DNA from: Macrococcus hajekii
GTDB lineage: Bacteria > Bacillota > Bacilli > Staphylococcales > Staphylococcaceae
Length of the DNA: 64,000 nt
Assembly: GCF_004359505.1 (NCBI RefSeq)
Contig: NZ_SCWE01000002.1
Coordinates: 349,665 to 413,664 of the forward strand
Reading direction: 5' to 3'
The notes beneath the pieces are model-generated. The model had not been told where the DNA came from. It worked only from the letters and a program-made list of their open reading frames with translations, and made no database searches. Positions within the stretch are counted from its first letter, which is position 1. Each line of letters starts with the position of its first letter. Made by a program: the position numbers and the translations under genes. Shown piece after piece: positions 10,911-22,062 of the stretch.

Positions 10911-12290
10911 ATGGAATTAGAAACTATTTCAAGCATCTCGACCCCCATGGGTGAAGGTGCCATTGCCATCGTCAGATTATCGGGTCACGATGCAGTTGAA
11001 ATTGCAGATCGTCTCTATATAGGAAAGAAGACATTATCAGAAGTAGAGAGCCACACGATTAATTATGGACACATCAAAGATCCTGAAACTGATGAAATCA
11101 TTGAAGAAGTTATGGTTGCTGTGATGCGTGCACCACGTACTTATACACGAGAGAATATTGTTGAAATCAATTGTCACGGTGGGATTATGACGGTTAATCG
11201 TATTCTTGAGCTTACTTTATCTCATGGCGCTCGTCTTGCGGAGCCAGGTGAATTTACGAAACGTGCTTTCCTGAATGGACGTATTGACTTATCTCAGGCG
11301 GAAGGTATTATGGATTTCATTCGTTCGAAGACCGATCGTGCAAGTAAGGTTGCTATGAGTCAGATTGAAGGCCGATTAAGTACGATGATCCAAGGACTGA
11401 GACAGTCTATTCTTGAAATTCTGGCACAAGTAGAAGTTAATATCGACTATCCTGAATATGATGATGTAGAGGAAGCGACGACTCAGTTCCTGCTGACAGA
11501 AGCACAGAAAATAGAGCAGGCGATTGACCAGCTGCTGACTACGAGTGGACAAGGCAAGATTTTACGTGAAGGTCTGGCGACTGTTATCATCGGTAAACCT
11601 AACGTAGGTAAAAGTTCAATGCTGAATACTCTTATTCAGGATAATAAAGCGATTGTCACCGAAGTAGCAGGTACGACACGTGATGTACTTGAAGAGTATG
11701 TCAATGTCAGAGGTGTTCCTTTACGTCTGGTGGATACAGCAGGTATAAGAGAGACTGAGGATGTTGTTGAGAAAATCGGTGTTGAGCGGAGCCGCGAAGC
11801 ATTGAATAAAGCAGATCTCATTCTGTATGTGCTGAATTATAACGAACCTCTCACAGAAAGTGACTATCAGCTGGCTGAACTGATCAAGTCAGAGGATGTG
11901 ATTGTTATCATCAATAAAACTGACTTAGAACAGAAGCTTGATATAGATGAAGTGAAGAAAATGATGGGAGATGCACCCATGGTTGAGACATCGATGTTAT
12001 CGCAGGCTGGGATTGATCAGCTGGAGGAGCAGATTGCGAATCTCTTCTTTGAAGGAGAAGTACAGCAGCAGGATATGACTTATGTTTCTAACGCACGACA
12101 CATCAGCCTACTTAAAAGTGCGAAGAAATCAATTCATGAGGCAATGATGGCAGCTGAAGCAGGTGTACCGATTGATATGGTACAGATTGACCTCATCAGA
12201 ACGTGGGAATTACTCGGAGAAGTTATTGGAGAAGAAGTATCAGACAGCTTGATTGATCAGTTATTCAGTCAGTTCTGTCTAGGTAAATAA
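10911..12290 (+). CDS. mnmE: tRNA uridine-5-carboxymethylaminomethyl GTPase MnmE
   Basis: GTPase that with MnmG modifies the wobble uridine (position 34) of certain tRNAs. The 459 residues contain the N-terminal tetrahydrofolate-binding domain, the G domain with GKPNVGKSS (G1), DTAG (G3) and NKTD (G4), and end with the invariant cysteine motif FCLGK. It starts 13 nt after a GGAGG site and is followed after 12 nt by mnmG. Confidence 0.98.
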   Translation: MELETISSISTPMGEGAIAIVRLSGHDAVEIADRLYIGKKTLSEVESHTINYGHIKDPETDEIIEEVMVAVMRAPRTYTRENIVEINCHGGIMTVNRILELTLSHGARLAEPGEFTKRAFLNGRIDLSQAEGIMDFIRSKTDRASKVAMSQIEGRLSTMIQGLRQSILEILAQVEVNIDYPEYDDVEEATTQFLLTEAQKIEQAIDQLLTTSGQGKILREGLATVIIGKPNVGKSSMLNTLIQDNKAIVTEVAGTTRDVLEEYVNVRGVPLRLVDTAGIRETEDVVEKIGVERSREALNKADLILYVLNYNEPLTESDYQLAELIKSEDVIVIINKTDLEQKLDIDEVKKMMGDAPMVETSMLSQAGIDQLEEQIANLFFEGEVQQQDMTYVSNARHISLLKSAKKSIHEAMMAAEAGVPIDMVQIDLIRTWELLGEVIGEEVSDSLIDQLFSQFCLGK

Positions 12291-12302
12291 GGAGGAGATT
12301 AT

Positions 12303-14174
12303 TTGGAAAGATATGACGTAATCGTCGTAGGAGCAGGTCATGCAGGTGTAGAAGCAGGACTTGCAGCAGCGCGTATGGGTGCAAAAACATTGATGCTGAC
12401 CATCAACCTGGATTCAGTTGCCTTTATGCCCTGTAATCCGTCAGTAGGGGGACCGGCAAAAGGAATCGTAGTACGTGAAATAGATGCACTGGGCGGGCAG
12501 ATGGCTAAGACTATCGACAAAACGCATATTCAGATGCGTATGCTGAATACAGGGAAAGGGCCAGCTGTTCGTGCACTACGTGCCCAGGCTGATAAAGTAC
12601 TTTATCAGCAGGAAATGAAAGATGTGATTGAAAATACACCTAACCTAGATATTATGCAAGGTATGGTTGAACGACTGATTATTGAAGAGGGCACAGTTAA
12701 AGGCGTTGAAACGGTTATTGGCACCACTTATTTTGCAGATGCAGTCGTTCTGACAACTGGAACATTTCTGCGTGGAGAGATTATTCTCGGTAAAATCAAG
12801 TATTCATCAGGGCCAAACCACCAACTGCCATCCATTACGTTAGCGGATCACCTGCGTGAACTAGGCTTTAATATTGTCCGCTTCAAAACAGGAACCCCTC
12901 CTCGTGTGAACGGTAAGACCATTGACTACGATAAAACAGAAATTCAGCCTGGTGACGATGTAGGCCGTGCATTCAGTTACGAAACGACAGACTATATTCT
13001 AGATCAATTACCATGCTGGCTCACATACACGAATGACAAGACACATCAGATTATTGATGACAACCTGCACCTCTCAGCGATGTACTCAGGGATGATCAAA
13101 GGAACAGGGCCTCGTTACTGTCCATCTATTGAAGATAAATTTGTTCGTTTTAATGATAAACCACGTCATCAGATTTTCCTGGAGCCTGAAGGTCGTCATA
13201 CGAAGGAAGTTTACGTGCAAGGTCTATCAACAAGCTTACCTGAACATGTTCAGCGTCAGATGCTGCAGTCTATACCAGGTCTAGAACGTGCTGATATGAT
13301 GCGGGCAGGTTATGCGATAGAATATGATGCAATCGTCCCAACACAGCTCTGGCCGACACTTGAAACGAAAAAAATAACAGGTCTCTTCACTGCAGGACAG
13401 ATTAACGGGACATCTGGTTATGAGGAAGCGGCAGGTCAAGGTCTGATGGCAGGTATTAATGCAGCAGCTAAAGTGCTGGAGCGTGAACCGGTTATACTGG
13501 GTCGCGCCGATGCTTATATTGGTGTATTGATTGATGATCTTGTAACAAAAGGTACGAATGAACCTTATCGTCTCTTAACAAGCCGTGCGGAATATCGTCT
13601 TCTCCTGCGCCATGACAATGCAGACCTGCGTCTGACTGAAATCGGGCATGAGCTTGGACTGATTTCTGAAGAACGATTCGCACAGTTTGAAGCGAAGAAA
13701 GAAGCGATTGCTGCTGAAATTAAACGTCTGACAGAGACGCGTATCAAACCGAATGAGCATACACAGAAGTTGATTGCTGAGCGCGGCGGTACTGCTTTAA
13801 AAGACGGTATTCTAGCTATTGATCTACTGAAGCGGCCTGAGATGGATTATGCAGCGATTCAGGAAATTCTTGATGACGGTCTGACAATCTCAGAAGAAGT
13901 GGCGGAACAAGTTGAAATTCAGACGAAATACGCCGGTTATATCGATAAGTCGTTACAGCAGGTTGAAAAAATGAAGCGAATGGAAAATAAAAAAATTCCG
14001 GATCATATCGATTATGATGATATTCACAGTCTGGCAACTGAAGCTCGTCAGAAACTGAAGGAAGTCAAACCGTTAAGTGTAGGACAAGCAGCACGTATTT
14101 CCGGGGTTAACCCGGCTGACGTATCGATTTTACTTGTCTATATTGAACAGGGAAAGATTGCGAAGGTGAAATAG
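12303..14174 (+). CDS. mnmG: tRNA uridine-5-carboxymethylaminomethyl synthesis enzyme MnmG
   Basis: FAD-dependent partner of MnmE. The 623 residues begin with the dinucleotide-binding motif [17 protein letters not shown] and contain the family signature [11 protein letters not shown] and the catalytic cysteine segment [14 protein letters not shown]. The start is TTG at 12303, with AAGGAGGAG upstream; length matches the family. The next gene begins directly after its stop. Confidence 0.98.
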   Translation: MERYDVIVVGAGHAGVEAGLAAARMGAKTLMLTINLDSVAFMPCNPSVGGPAKGIVVREIDALGGQMAKTIDKTHIQMRMLNTGKGPAVRALRAQADKVLYQQEMKDVIENTPNLDIMQGMVERLIIEEGTVKGVETVIGTTYFADAVVLTTGTFLRGEIILGKIKYSSGPNHQLPSITLADHLRELGFNIVRFKTGTPPRVNGKTIDYDKTEIQPGDDVGRAFSYETTDYILDQLPCWLTYTNDKTHQIIDDNLHLSAMYSGMIKGTGPRYCPSIEDKFVRFNDKPRHQIFLEPEGRHTKEVYVQGLSTSLPEHVQRQMLQSIPGLERADMMRAGYAIEYDAIVPTQLWPTLETKKITGLFTAGQINGTSGYEEAAGQGLMAGINAAAKVLEREPVILGRADAYIGVLIDDLVTKGTNEPYRLLTSRAEYRLLLRHDNADLRLTEIGHELGLISEERFAQFEAKKEAIAAEIKRLTETRIKPNEHTQKLIAERGGTALKDGILAIDLLKRPEMDYAAIQEILDDGLTISEEVAEQVEIQTKYAGYIDKSLQQVEKMKRMENKKIPDHIDYDDIHSLATEARQKLKEVKPLSVGQAARISGVNPADVSILLVYIEQGKIAKVK

Positions 14175-14891
14175 ATGAATGAACAACAATTTACTGAAGC
14201 ATTACGCGCGAAAGGCTTTGAATTAACAGCAGAACAGCTGAAACAGTTTGCAATCTATTATGAAAATCTAGTAGAGTGGAATGAGAAAATTAATTTAACA
14301 GCAGTAACAGAAAAGGAAGAAGTCTACTTAAAGCATTTCTTTGACTCTGTGACCCCTGCTTTTTACTTTGATTTTACAGCAATTGAATCATTATGTGATG
14401 TGGGTGCAGGAGCAGGTTTTCCGAGTATTCCTCTTAAAATACTTTTCCCTCACCTTAAACTGACTATTGTTGATTCACTGAATAAGCGTATCAACTTCTT
14501 AAATCATCTGGCTGCTGAGCTCAATCTTGAACAGGTGAGATTTATTCATGACCGTGCGGAGACGTTCGGACGTACAGACCAGCGTGAGAGTTTTGATGTC
14601 GTGACGGCTCGTGCAGTAGCAAGACTGTCAGTTTTAAGTGAATTCTGTCTGCCACTCGTAAAGAAAGGCGGCCATTTCCTGGCGCTGAAAGGGGCGCAAG
14701 GGGAGACAGAAACAGAAGAAGGCGAATTTGCTGTTAAGCTTCTGGGTGGCGAGATTGTCGCTAATCATATGTTTACATTACCGATGGAAGAAAGCACGCG
14801 CTATATTGTAGAGATTGAAAAGCGTAGACAGACTGCAAAGAAATACCCGAGAAAAGCAGGAACGCCTGCAAAAGAACCGTTGATGAAATAA
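14175..14891 (+). CDS. rsmG: 16S rRNA (guanine-527-N7) methyltransferase RsmG
   Basis: SAM-dependent methyltransferase of 16S rRNA G527; loss gives low-level streptomycin resistance in other bacteria. The 238 residues show the SAM-binding motif [15 protein letters not shown] and the family motif VTARAVARL. The start codon directly follows the mnmG stop, so the genes are coupled. Confidence 0.97.
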   Translation: MNEQQFTEALRAKGFELTAEQLKQFAIYYENLVEWNEKINLTAVTEKEEVYLKHFFDSVTPAFYFDFTAIESLCDVGAGAGFPSIPLKILFPHLKLTIVDSLNKRINFLNHLAAELNLEQVRFIHDRAETFGRTDQRESFDVVTARAVARLSVLSEFCLPLVKKGGHFLALKGAQGETETEEGEFAVKLLGGEIVANHMFTLPMEESTRYIVEIEKRRQTAKKYPRKAGTPAKEPLMK

Positions 14892-14918
14892 TGATGTGAT
14901 GAAAGTGAGTCGAATGAG

Positions 14919-15761
14919 ATGAAGAAACCTTTTTCAAAGCTATTTGGATTGCGTGACAAAGAGGACTTAGCAATTGAACGTGCAGAGGGCAATGTCATTA
15001 AACTGGCGATTGAACGAATTGTACCCAACCGCTATCAGCCGAGACAAGTATTTGATGAAGAAAAAATTCAGGAACTGGCAGATTCCATTAAGTCATACGG
15101 CTTACTGCAGCCAATTGTAGTTCGTCCGATTGAAGAAGAGATGTACGAAATCATTGCAGGTGAACGTCGTTTTCGTGCGCTGAAATTAAATGGTGTGGCG
15201 GAGACTGAAGTCATTGTTAAACCGATGAATGATAAGGAAACAGCAGCTATTGCGCTGATTGAAAATATCCAGCGTGAGAATCTGTCGGTAGTCGAAGAGG
15301 CGGAAGCCTATAAAAAATTACTGGATCTTGACGGTATCACTCAGCAGGATTTAGCGACGAGTCTCGGAAAAAGTCAATCTTTTATCGCGAATAAGCTGCG
15401 ATTACTCAGATTATCTTCACCCATTTTAGAAGCACTTGGCAAGTCACAGATTACAGAACGTCATGCGCGAAGTCTGCTCGCTTTATCAGAAGTGCAGCAG
15501 AAAGAAATGCTGCAGATTATTAAAAGTCAGAGTCTGAACGTAAAACAGACGGAAGAACGTGTAAAGCGCATGCTGGGCGGCGAAAATGTGAAACCGACTA
15601 GAATTGCGTTTACTCGAGATATGAAACTGGCTTTTAACACTATCAACGAAAGTGTAAAAGCGGTAGAAAAAAGCGGGATTAAAGTTAAACGTAAAGACAC
15701 TGAGTATACCAATTTTTACGAAATCTCAATCAAGGTTTTCAAAAATCAGAATAAGCAGTAG
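14919..15761 (+). CDS. noc: Nucleoid occlusion protein Noc
   Basis: ParB-family DNA-binding protein that keeps the division septum off the chromosome. The 280 residues have an N-terminal amphipathic membrane-targeting segment (MKKPFSKLFGL), the ParB/Srx CTP-binding motif (GERRFRALKLNG), the helix-turn-helix (TQQDLATSLGKSQSFIANKLRLLRL) and a dimerisation tail. It is told from ParB by its N terminus and by its place after rsmG, ahead of parA-parB. Confidence 0.92.
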   Translation: MKKPFSKLFGLRDKEDLAIERAEGNVIKLAIERIVPNRYQPRQVFDEEKIQELADSIKSYGLLQPIVVRPIEEEMYEIIAGERRFRALKLNGVAETEVIVKPMNDKETAAIALIENIQRENLSVVEEAEAYKKLLDLDGITQQDLATSLGKSQSFIANKLRLLRLSSPILEALGKSQITERHARSLLALSEVQQKEMLQIIKSQSLNVKQTEERVKRMLGGENVKPTRIAFTRDMKLAFNTINESVKAVEKSGIKVKRKDTEYTNFYEISIKVFKNQNKQ

Positions 15762-15788
15762 AACCATCCACTCTGGATGGTTTTTTAC
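15762..15788 (+). terminator. Terminator after noc
   Basis: AACCATCC pairs with GGATGGTT around a short loop and is followed by six T residues. It separates mnmE-noc from parA-parB. Confidence 0.88.
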
Positions 15789-15854
15789 TTTGTGCAGTTT
15801 GATGGTAATATTGTTATAATCTTAATGATGAATAAACAGCAGGGAGAGGAAAAT

Positions 15855-16605
<751 letters not shown>

Positions 16606-16613
<8 letters not shown>

Positions 16614-17451
16614 AGGACTAGGTAAAGGTCTAGGTCGTGGCCTTGATGCACTCTTCCAGGATAATAAAGGCGATGAAGTAGTCGAACAACTGAGATTGGA
16701 TGACATTCGTCCCAATCCTTATCAGCCGCGAAACGAATTTGATGAAATAGCACTTGCTGAACTTGCTGAGTCGGTCAAACTGCACGGCATTCTGCAGCCG
16801 ATTATCGTTAAAAAATCAGTTAAAGGTTACGATATTGTAGCAGGTGAGCGTCGTTACCGGGCAAGTAAGCTAGCAGGTAAACAAGACATTCCTGCTATTG
16901 TGAAATCGATGACTGATAAGCAGATGATGGAATTTGCCATCATTGAAAATCTTCAGCGTGAAGATCTGAATGCACTTGAAGAAGCGAAGAGTTATCAGCT
17001 CCTGATGGATCATTTATCTCTTAATCAGGGAGAAGCAGCTGACCGTCTTGGGAAATCGAGACCTTATATCGCTAATATGCTGCGACTGTTAAATTTACCG
17101 CAGGAAATCAAGCAACTCATCAACGATAAAAAGATTTCCGGTGCTCATGGTCGTACTTTACTAGGTCTCAAAGATCAGGAAGAGATGATTGCGATTGCAC
17201 ATCGTGTGGTGAAAGAAGCCTGGAGTGTCAGACAACTTGAGCAGTATGTGAAGTCATTATCACCTAAGGCTGATAAACAAAAGAAAGAGAACGCTAAACC
17301 GAAGTTTCTCGTGAAACATGAACAGACGTTAAAGCAACATCTCGGTACAAATGTTGAGATTTCAAAGTCTCGTAAAAAAGGAAAAATCGCTATTGAATTT
17401 ACATCTGAAGAAGAATTTAATCGTCTGATTGAATTACTGGAGCGTGTATAA
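16606..17451 (+). CDS. parB: Chromosome partitioning protein ParB (Spo0J)
   Basis: CTP-dependent DNA clamp that loads at parS. The 281 residues begin with the ParA-stimulating tail (MAKGLGKGLGRGLDALF), followed by the CTP-binding domain (GERRYRASKLAG and IENLQREDLN), the helix-turn-helix (NQGEAADRLGKSRPYIANMLRLL) and the C-terminal dimer domain. It overlaps parA by 8 nt. A parS-like sequence lies inside the gene at 17303-17318. Confidence 0.96.
17303..17318. promoter_or_regulatory. Candidate parS site inside parB
   Basis: AGTTTCTCGTGAAACA matches the palindrome TGTTTCACGTGAAACA at 14 of 16 positions; one mismatch is in the central CACGTG. B. subtilis has a parS inside its spo0J gene, which supports but does not prove function here. 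Confidence 0.4.
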
Positions 17452-17455
17452 TTGA

Positions 17456-18340
17456 ATGACGCCGATGATTAAATCGTTATTTGAACCAGTATTAGATGCT
17501 GAAATGTGGAAGAGCATCGGACTCAATACATTCTGGTCCATCATCATTATCTTTGTCGCGTTTATCATCATCAAGCTTCTTCATTTCGTTATTTCACAGT
17601 TTTTTCAGGTTCGAAGACTTTCGAGACTCTCCAACTCAGAAAAAAGAGATACAACACTTGTTAAACTGCTGCAGAATATTGTCACCTATGTCGTCTGGTT
17701 TATTGTACTGACGACCGTTCTGAGCAATATGGGAATTAAAGTAGAGAGTCTGATTGCAGGTGCCGGAGTTGCAGGTATCGCTATCGGTTTCGGTGCACAG
17801 ACACTCGTTAAAGATGTTATCACTGGATTTTTCATTATTTTCGAGAGTCAGTTTGACGTAGGTGACTATGTTCGTATCAACACAGGTGGAACTAAGGTGG
17901 CCGAAGGAACTGTCCAGTCTATTGGACTGCGCTCAACGCGCATCCGGTCGTTCACAGGTGAACTGACAATTCTGCCAAACGGAACAATGAATGAAATTGT
18001 GAACTTCTCAGTCAATAACTCTGTCGCCGTGTTTGAGGTCTCAATCTCAAGTGAAGAGAATATTGGAGCCGTTGAAGCAATGCTTGAGCCTTATCTTGCT
18101 ACATTGAAGGATAAATATGAAGATGTAGTGAAGGTGCCTGAAATACTAGGTGTCGATATGGTAAAAGCTGGAGAAGCTGTCATTAAGATATCAGCTGAAA
18201 CCTTGCCTAACAATCATACGAAAGTCTCTCGCCTCCTGCGTGGGGATCTGAAGGATTTTCTTGATGCAAAAGGAGTTAGAGCACCTGTTCCGAGAATGGT
18301 GATGTATAACCAGCCAAAGGGGGGACCTGGACATGATTAA
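17456..18340 (+). CDS. Small-conductance mechanosensitive channel (MscS family)
   Basis: Membrane channel that opens under tension to release solutes on osmotic downshock. The 294 residues contain two N-terminal helices (about 20-42 and 68-90), the pore helix rich in Gly and Ala (GAGVAGIAIGFGAQTLVKD, about 101-119) and the cytoplasmic beta and alpha-beta domains (FDVGDYVRI, LPNGTMNEIVNFS). Length is typical of the short staphylococcal and Bacillus members. It starts 4 nt after parB and overlaps the next gene by 8 nt, a conserved neighbourhood. Confidence 0.92.
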   Translation: MTPMIKSLFEPVLDAEMWKSIGLNTFWSIIIIFVAFIIIKLLHFVISQFFQVRRLSRLSNSEKRDTTLVKLLQNIVTYVVWFIVLTTVLSNMGIKVESLIAGAGVAGIAIGFGAQTLVKDVITGFFIIFESQFDVGDYVRINTGGTKVAEGTVQSIGLRSTRIRSFTGELTILPNGTMNEIVNFSVNNSVAVFEVSISSEENIGAVEAMLEPYLATLKDKYEDVVKVPEILGVDMVKAGEAVIKISAETLPNNHTKVSRLLRGDLKDFLDAKGVRAPVPRMVMYNQPKGGPGHD

Positions 18341-18527
18341 TTATCAGATGAATGATATTGTTGAGATGAAGAAGCAGCATGCTTGCGGCACCAATGCATT
18401 TCGCATCATCCGTCTAGGTGCTGATATTCGTATTAAATGTGAAAATTGTGGTAGAAGCATTTTACTGCCGCGCCCAGAATTCAATAAAAAACTAAAAAAA
18501 ATTATTTCGTCAGCTGACGAATCATAA
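18333..18527 (+). CDS. DUF951 family protein (YyzM-like)
   Basis: A 64-residue protein with the family pattern MKKQHACGTNAFRIIRLGADIRIKCENCGRSILLPRPEF, including a possible metal site formed by C and CxxC. Function is not known. It always lies between the MscS gene and ychF in staphylococci and bacilli, which fits here. The ATG has a GGGGGG-rich ribosome binding site inside the end of the channel gene. Confidence 0.9.
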   Translation: MINYQMNDIVEMKKQHACGTNAFRIIRLGADIRIKCENCGRSILLPRPEFNKKLKKIISSADES

Positions 18528-18540
18528 AAGGAGAACAATC

Positions 18541-19641
18541 ATGGCATTAACAGCAGGCATCGTAGGTTTGCCGAACGTCGGTAAATCCACTTTATTCAAT
18601 GCAATTACAAAAGCGGGTGCACTTGCCGCTAACTATCCATTCGCAACAATTGACCCGAACGTCGGTATCGTCGAAGTACCTGATTACCGATTAGATAAGT
18701 TAACAGAGCTTGTTACACCGAAGAAGACCGTTCCTACTGCGTTTGAGTTTACTGATATTGCAGGTATCGTTAAAGGTGCTTCAAAAGGTGAAGGACTTGG
18801 GAATAAATTCCTGTCTCATATTCGTGAAGTAGATGCTATCTGTCAGGTCGTCCGTGCATTCGAAGATGAGAATATTACGCACGTCTCAGGTAAAGTCAAT
18901 CCTGTTGATGACATTGAAGTCATCAATATGGAGCTCGTACTTGCTGATATAGAGTCTGTCGAGAAACGTTATGCACGTGTGCAGAAAATGGCTAAACAGA
19001 AAGATAAGGATGCTATGGCAGAAGAAGCCGTCCTTTCGATTGTTAAAGAGGCACTTGAGAACGAACAGCCTGTCCGCAGTGTCGACTTTACACCAGAACA
19101 ACAGCGTCTCGTAAAAGGGATGCACCTCCTGACAGCGAAGCCGATGCTATACGTGGCAAATGTGGCAGAAGATGATCTGTTAGACGCGGATGAGAATCAG
19201 TTTGTGAAAGCTATCCGTGAATATGCAGCAAATGAAGGATCAGAAGTGATTGTCATCAGTGCACGTATTGAAGAAGAACTAGCTGCACTGGATGATGAAG
19301 ATAAACAGGAATATTTAACAGATCTCGGAATTGAGGAGTCAGGTCTGGATAAATTAATCAAAGCATCTTACAACTTACTTGGACTTGCGACTTATTTCAC
19401 TGCTGGTGAGCAGGAAGTACGCGCGTGGACTTTTAAACAAGGTATGACAGCACCACAATGTGCAGGTATCATTCATACTGACTTCGAGCGTGGCTTCATC
19501 CGTGCTGAGACAGTCAGCTTTGACGACCTGGTCAATAATAACGGTATGAGTGGCGCGAAAGAAGCAGGTAAAGTTCGACTTGAAGGTAAAGAGTATCTCA
19601 TGAAAGACGGGGATGTTGTTCACTTCAGATTCAACGTTTAA
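18541..19641 (+). CDS. ychF: Redox-responsive ATPase YchF (OLA1 family)
   Basis: Obg-related P-loop protein that prefers ATP and binds ribosomes. The 366 residues begin with [22 protein letters not shown], contain [17 protein letters not shown] and NVAEDD in place of the usual NKXD guanine motif, and end with the TGS domain ([15 protein letters not shown]). Length is normal. AAGGAG lies upstream. Confidence 0.97.
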   Translation: MALTAGIVGLPNVGKSTLFNAITKAGALAANYPFATIDPNVGIVEVPDYRLDKLTELVTPKKTVPTAFEFTDIAGIVKGASKGEGLGNKFLSHIREVDAICQVVRAFEDENITHVSGKVNPVDDIEVINMELVLADIESVEKRYARVQKMAKQKDKDAMAEEAVLSIVKEALENEQPVRSVDFTPEQQRLVKGMHLLTAKPMLYVANVAEDDLLDADENQFVKAIREYAANEGSEVIVISARIEEELAALDDEDKQEYLTDLGIEESGLDKLIKASYNLLGLATYFTAGEQEVRAWTFKQGMTAPQCAGIIHTDFERGFIRAETVSFDDLVNNNGMSGAKEAGKVRLEGKEYLMKDGDVVHFRFNV

Positions 19642-19656
19642 TTCAAGGGGGTAGAC

Positions 19657-19980
19657 ATGAAAACTTTGAAGCGTATCATCTATGGCATTAAAGTCATTAC
19701 GAAGTCAGGTGCTAAAGGACAGGAGATTTATAATGTCGTTTATTATTACTTCGTGCAGGCCGTCCAAAAAGATGATTATGTTGCTCTGAATGAAGATATA
19801 TATAAGAAAATCAGTTATCCTGAAGATGCTATCCGCTATCTGGATATCATTAACTGTGAGGATATTGATCCTGAAGATAGTGATTATTATCTTTATGAGT
19901 ACCTTCATTATTCAAAAGACATTAAGTTATTTCATGTTAAAGAAATGGTTGTCTATAAATTGGACGAAGTACTCTACTAA
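19657..19980 (+). CDS. Hypothetical protein, 107 aa
   Basis: I do not recognise this protein. It has a basic N terminus (KTLKRIIYGIKVITKSGAKG), many Tyr, Asp and Glu residues in the C-terminal half and no cysteine-based motif or membrane segment apart from one Cys. AAGGGGG precedes its ATG by 6 nt and it follows ychF after 15 nt, so it is probably co-transcribed with ychF. The rpsF promoter starts right after its stop codon. Confidence 0.7.
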   Translation: MKTLKRIIYGIKVITKSGAKGQEIYNVVYYYFVQAVQKDDYVALNEDIYKKISYPEDAIRYLDIINCEDIDPEDSDYYLYEYLHYSKDIKLFHVKEMVVYKLDEVLY

Positions 19981-19982
19981 TG

Positions 19983-20011
19983 TTGTAATGTGTATCATTC
20001 TATGCTATAAT
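19983..20011 (+). promoter_or_regulatory. Promoter of rpsF-ssb-rpsR
   Basis: TTGTAA (19983-19988), a 17-bp spacer and an extended TGCTATAAT ending at 20011. Confidence 0.82.
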
Positions 20012-20037
20012 ATTCAATTGTGAGTAATGAAAATTAT

Positions 20038-20082
20038 TCCTTGCTTTACGAACCCGTAAAGCCGCATAGACCATAAGGAGGT
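20038..20082 (+). promoter_or_regulatory. Candidate S6:S18 autoregulatory leader
   Basis: The 5' leader of rpsF contains a hairpin GCTTTACG/CGTAAAGC (20043-20062) followed by CCGCATAGACC just before the ribosome binding site. In other bacteria the S6-S18 complex binds a CCG-bearing hairpin at this place to repress the operon. The match is by position and hairpin, not by alignment. Confidence 0.5.
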
Positions 20083-20089
20083 GTAAAAG

Positions 20090-20380
20090 ATGAGAACATA
20101 CGAAATTATGTACGTAGTGCGCCCGACTATCGAAGAAGATGCTAAAAAAGCGTTAGTTGAACGTTTCAATGAAATCTTAACTTCAAACGGTGCAGAAATC
20201 ATCGAAGCTAAAGACTGGGGTAAACGTCGTCTTGCTTATGAAATCAATGATTTCAAAGAAGGTTTCTACCAAATTGTACGCGTTAACTCTACTGATCAAG
20301 CAACAAATGAATTCGATCGTTTAGCTAAGATCAATGACGATATTATCCGTCATATTATTGTACGCGAAGAAGAAAAATAA
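20090..20380 (+). CDS. rpsF: Ribosomal protein bS6
   Basis: Small-subunit protein that pairs with bS18. The 96 residues begin [16 protein letters not shown] and contain [19 protein letters not shown], the family pattern and length. AAGGAGGTG precedes the ATG. First gene of the rpsF-ssb-rpsR operon. Confidence 0.98.
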   Translation: MRTYEIMYVVRPTIEEDAKKALVERFNEILTSNGAEIIEAKDWGKRRLAYEINDFKEGFYQIVRVNSTDQATNEFDRLAKINDDIIRHIIVREEEK

Positions 20381-20401
20381 TAATCCACGGGGGCGAATTG
20401 C

Positions 20402-20923
20402 ATGATTAATCGAGTTGTATTAGTAGGTCGTTTAACGAAGGATCCCGAATACAGAGTCACACCCTCAGGCGTATCAGTCGCTACGTTTACGTTAGCTGTT
20501 AACCGGACATTTACGAATGCTCAAGGAGAACGCCAAGCGGACTTCCTGAACTGTGTTGTGTTCCGTAAACAAGCTGAGAACGTCAATAACTATTTGAAAA
20601 AAGGTAGTTTAGCTGGGGTTGACGGTAGATTGCAATCTCGCAGCTATGATAATCAAGAAGGCCGCAAAGTGTATGTGACTGAAGTCGTTTGTGACTCAGT
20701 ACAGTTCCTTGAGCCAAAAGGGGCTAATCAGAATCGTCAGAATGACAATACGTCTAATGACTATTCAAGTTATGACCCAGGTTTTGGTGGACAATCACAA
20801 GGTCAGAATTATCAATCAAATAGCAACCAATCCAATAATAATCAATCATCTCCTGCATCAAATAACCCATTTGCGAACGCATCAGGGCCAATTGATATCA
20901 GTGACGATGATTTACCGTTCTAA
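20402..20923 (+). CDS. ssb: Single-stranded DNA-binding protein
   Basis: Binds single-stranded DNA in replication, repair and recombination. The 173 residues have an OB fold (about 1-105; [32 protein letters not shown]), a Gln/Asn/Ser-rich disordered linker and the acidic partner-binding tip DISDDDLPF. It lies between rpsF and rpsR as in all relatives. Confidence 0.98.
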   Translation: MINRVVLVGRLTKDPEYRVTPSGVSVATFTLAVNRTFTNAQGERQADFLNCVVFRKQAENVNNYLKKGSLAGVDGRLQSRSYDNQEGRKVYVTEVVCDSVQFLEPKGANQNRQNDNTSNDYSSYDPGFGGQSQGQNYQSNSNQSNNNQSSPASNNPFANASGPIDISDDDLPF

Positions 20924-20949
20924 ATCATTAAGTAAGGGAGGCAAAAATC

Positions 20950-21192
20950 ATGGCAGGTGCACCAAGAAGAGGCGGACGTCGTCGTAAAAAAGTGTGTTAT
21001 TTCACAGCGAATGGTATCACACATATCGACTACAAAGACGCAGAATTACTTAAAAAATTCATCTCAGAACGCGGTAAAATTTTACCACGTCGTGTAACTG
21101 GTACTTCAGCTAAATACCAACGTATGTTAACTGTAGCTATCAAACGTGCTCGTCATATGGCTTTATTACCATATGTTAAAGAAGAGCAATAA
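20950..21192 (+). CDS. rpsR: Ribosomal protein bS18
   Basis: Small-subunit protein of 80 residues with an arginine-rich N terminus ([12 protein letters not shown]), the conserved [24 protein letters not shown] and the C-terminal [11 protein letters not shown]. Final gene of the operon; a strong terminator follows. Confidence 0.98.
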   Translation: MAGAPRRGGRRRKKVCYFTANGITHIDYKDAELLKKFISERGKILPRRVTGTSAKYQRMLTVAIKRARHMALLPYVKEEQ

Positions 21193-21202
21193 GATACACA
21201 AT

Positions 21203-21239
21203 AAAGCCCTCAAGGTCATTTATGACCTTGAGGGCTTTT
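21203..21239. terminator. Bidirectional terminator between rpsR and ZIP transporter gene
   Basis: A 17-bp stem starting AAAGCCCTCAAGG with a 4-nt loop, with A-rich and T-rich sides, placed between convergent genes. Confidence 0.92.
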
Positions 21240-21243
21240 AGTT

Positions 21244-22002
21244 TTATGATAAATGGTCAAGGATGATTGATGTGATGACTCCAGCAGCCGTGAAGAGCCC
21301 CACTAAGGCCCCACCATCTTCATAGGCTTCTGGCATCATTGTAGCGCCAATCATCGTGATAATGCCGCCTGCTGCGAAGCTGGAAATAATTGAAATAACA
21401 GCAGGATTGGCATGATCCAAAAAGACATAACCAAACAGAGCACTAAGCCCAGCTACTATCGTAACCGTCACAAATAAGAAAAGTATCTTTCCTTTAGACT
21501 GTCCGCTTTTCAGCATGCCTGATGTACTGGATAAGCCTTCTGGGATATTACTGATAAATATAGCGAGTAATAAGAGCATACTGACACCTTTGCCACCGAT
21601 TAATGTCGTACCGAGCATAATAGATTCAGGAATCGCATCCATAACAGTACCGATAAAGATACTGAGGCCACCGCCGTCGCTACTGTCATCATTCTGGTTA
21701 TTATCCTGCAGTTCATGCGCATTCGAGCGCTTGCGATGCTTACCACCGTGATGTGTGATAATCGCTTCAAGAACAGTGAAGACGATAGCACCAGCAGCAA
21801 AGCCAATGACTGTATTCATCATTTCGCTCTTATCAAGTGATTCTTGCAGTAATTCAAATGTTGCTGCACCGATGAGGACACCTACACCAAAAGCCATGAT
21901 AAAGCCCAATATTTTACGGGGAATATGAATAATCATACTGATAATAGCGCCAAGCAGAACTGCTCCGCCTGATACAGCACCCCAAAAGAAAGCACTTCCC
22001 AT
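21244..22002 (-). CDS. ZIP family metal transporter
   Basis: Divalent metal (zinc or similar) uptake protein of the ZIP family. The 252 residues have about eight membrane helices, the His-rich cytoplasmic loop after helix three (THHGGKHRKR), and the helix IV and V metal-binding motifs MDAIPES and SNIPEGLSS. Metal specificity cannot be told from this. It is read alone from a GGAG site at 22007-22012 and converges with rpsR. Confidence 0.88.
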   Translation of the reverse strand: MGSAFFWGAVSGGAVLLGAIISMIIHIPRKILGFIMAFGVGVLIGAATFELLQESLDKSEMMNTVIGFAAGAIVFTVLEAIITHHGGKHRKRSNAHELQDNNQNDDSSDGGGLSIFIGTVMDAIPESIMLGTTLIGGKGVSMLLLLAIFISNIPEGLSSTSGMLKSGQSKGKILFLFVTVTIVAGLSALFGYVFLDHANPAVISIISSFAAGGIITMIGATMMPEAYEDGGALVGLFTAAGVITSIILDHLS

Positions 22003-22014
22003 ATTTTCTCCTCC

Positions 22015-22042
22015 AAAAAACCCCGGGAGTTATCTCCCGGGG
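22015..22042 (-). terminator. Terminator after the YsnF-like gene
   Basis: On the minus strand a 9-bp GC-only-rich stem (CCCCGGGAG with CTCCCGGGG) followed by six T residues. Confidence 0.92.
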
Positions 22043-22062
22043 TCACTCTATTCATTTAAGAA

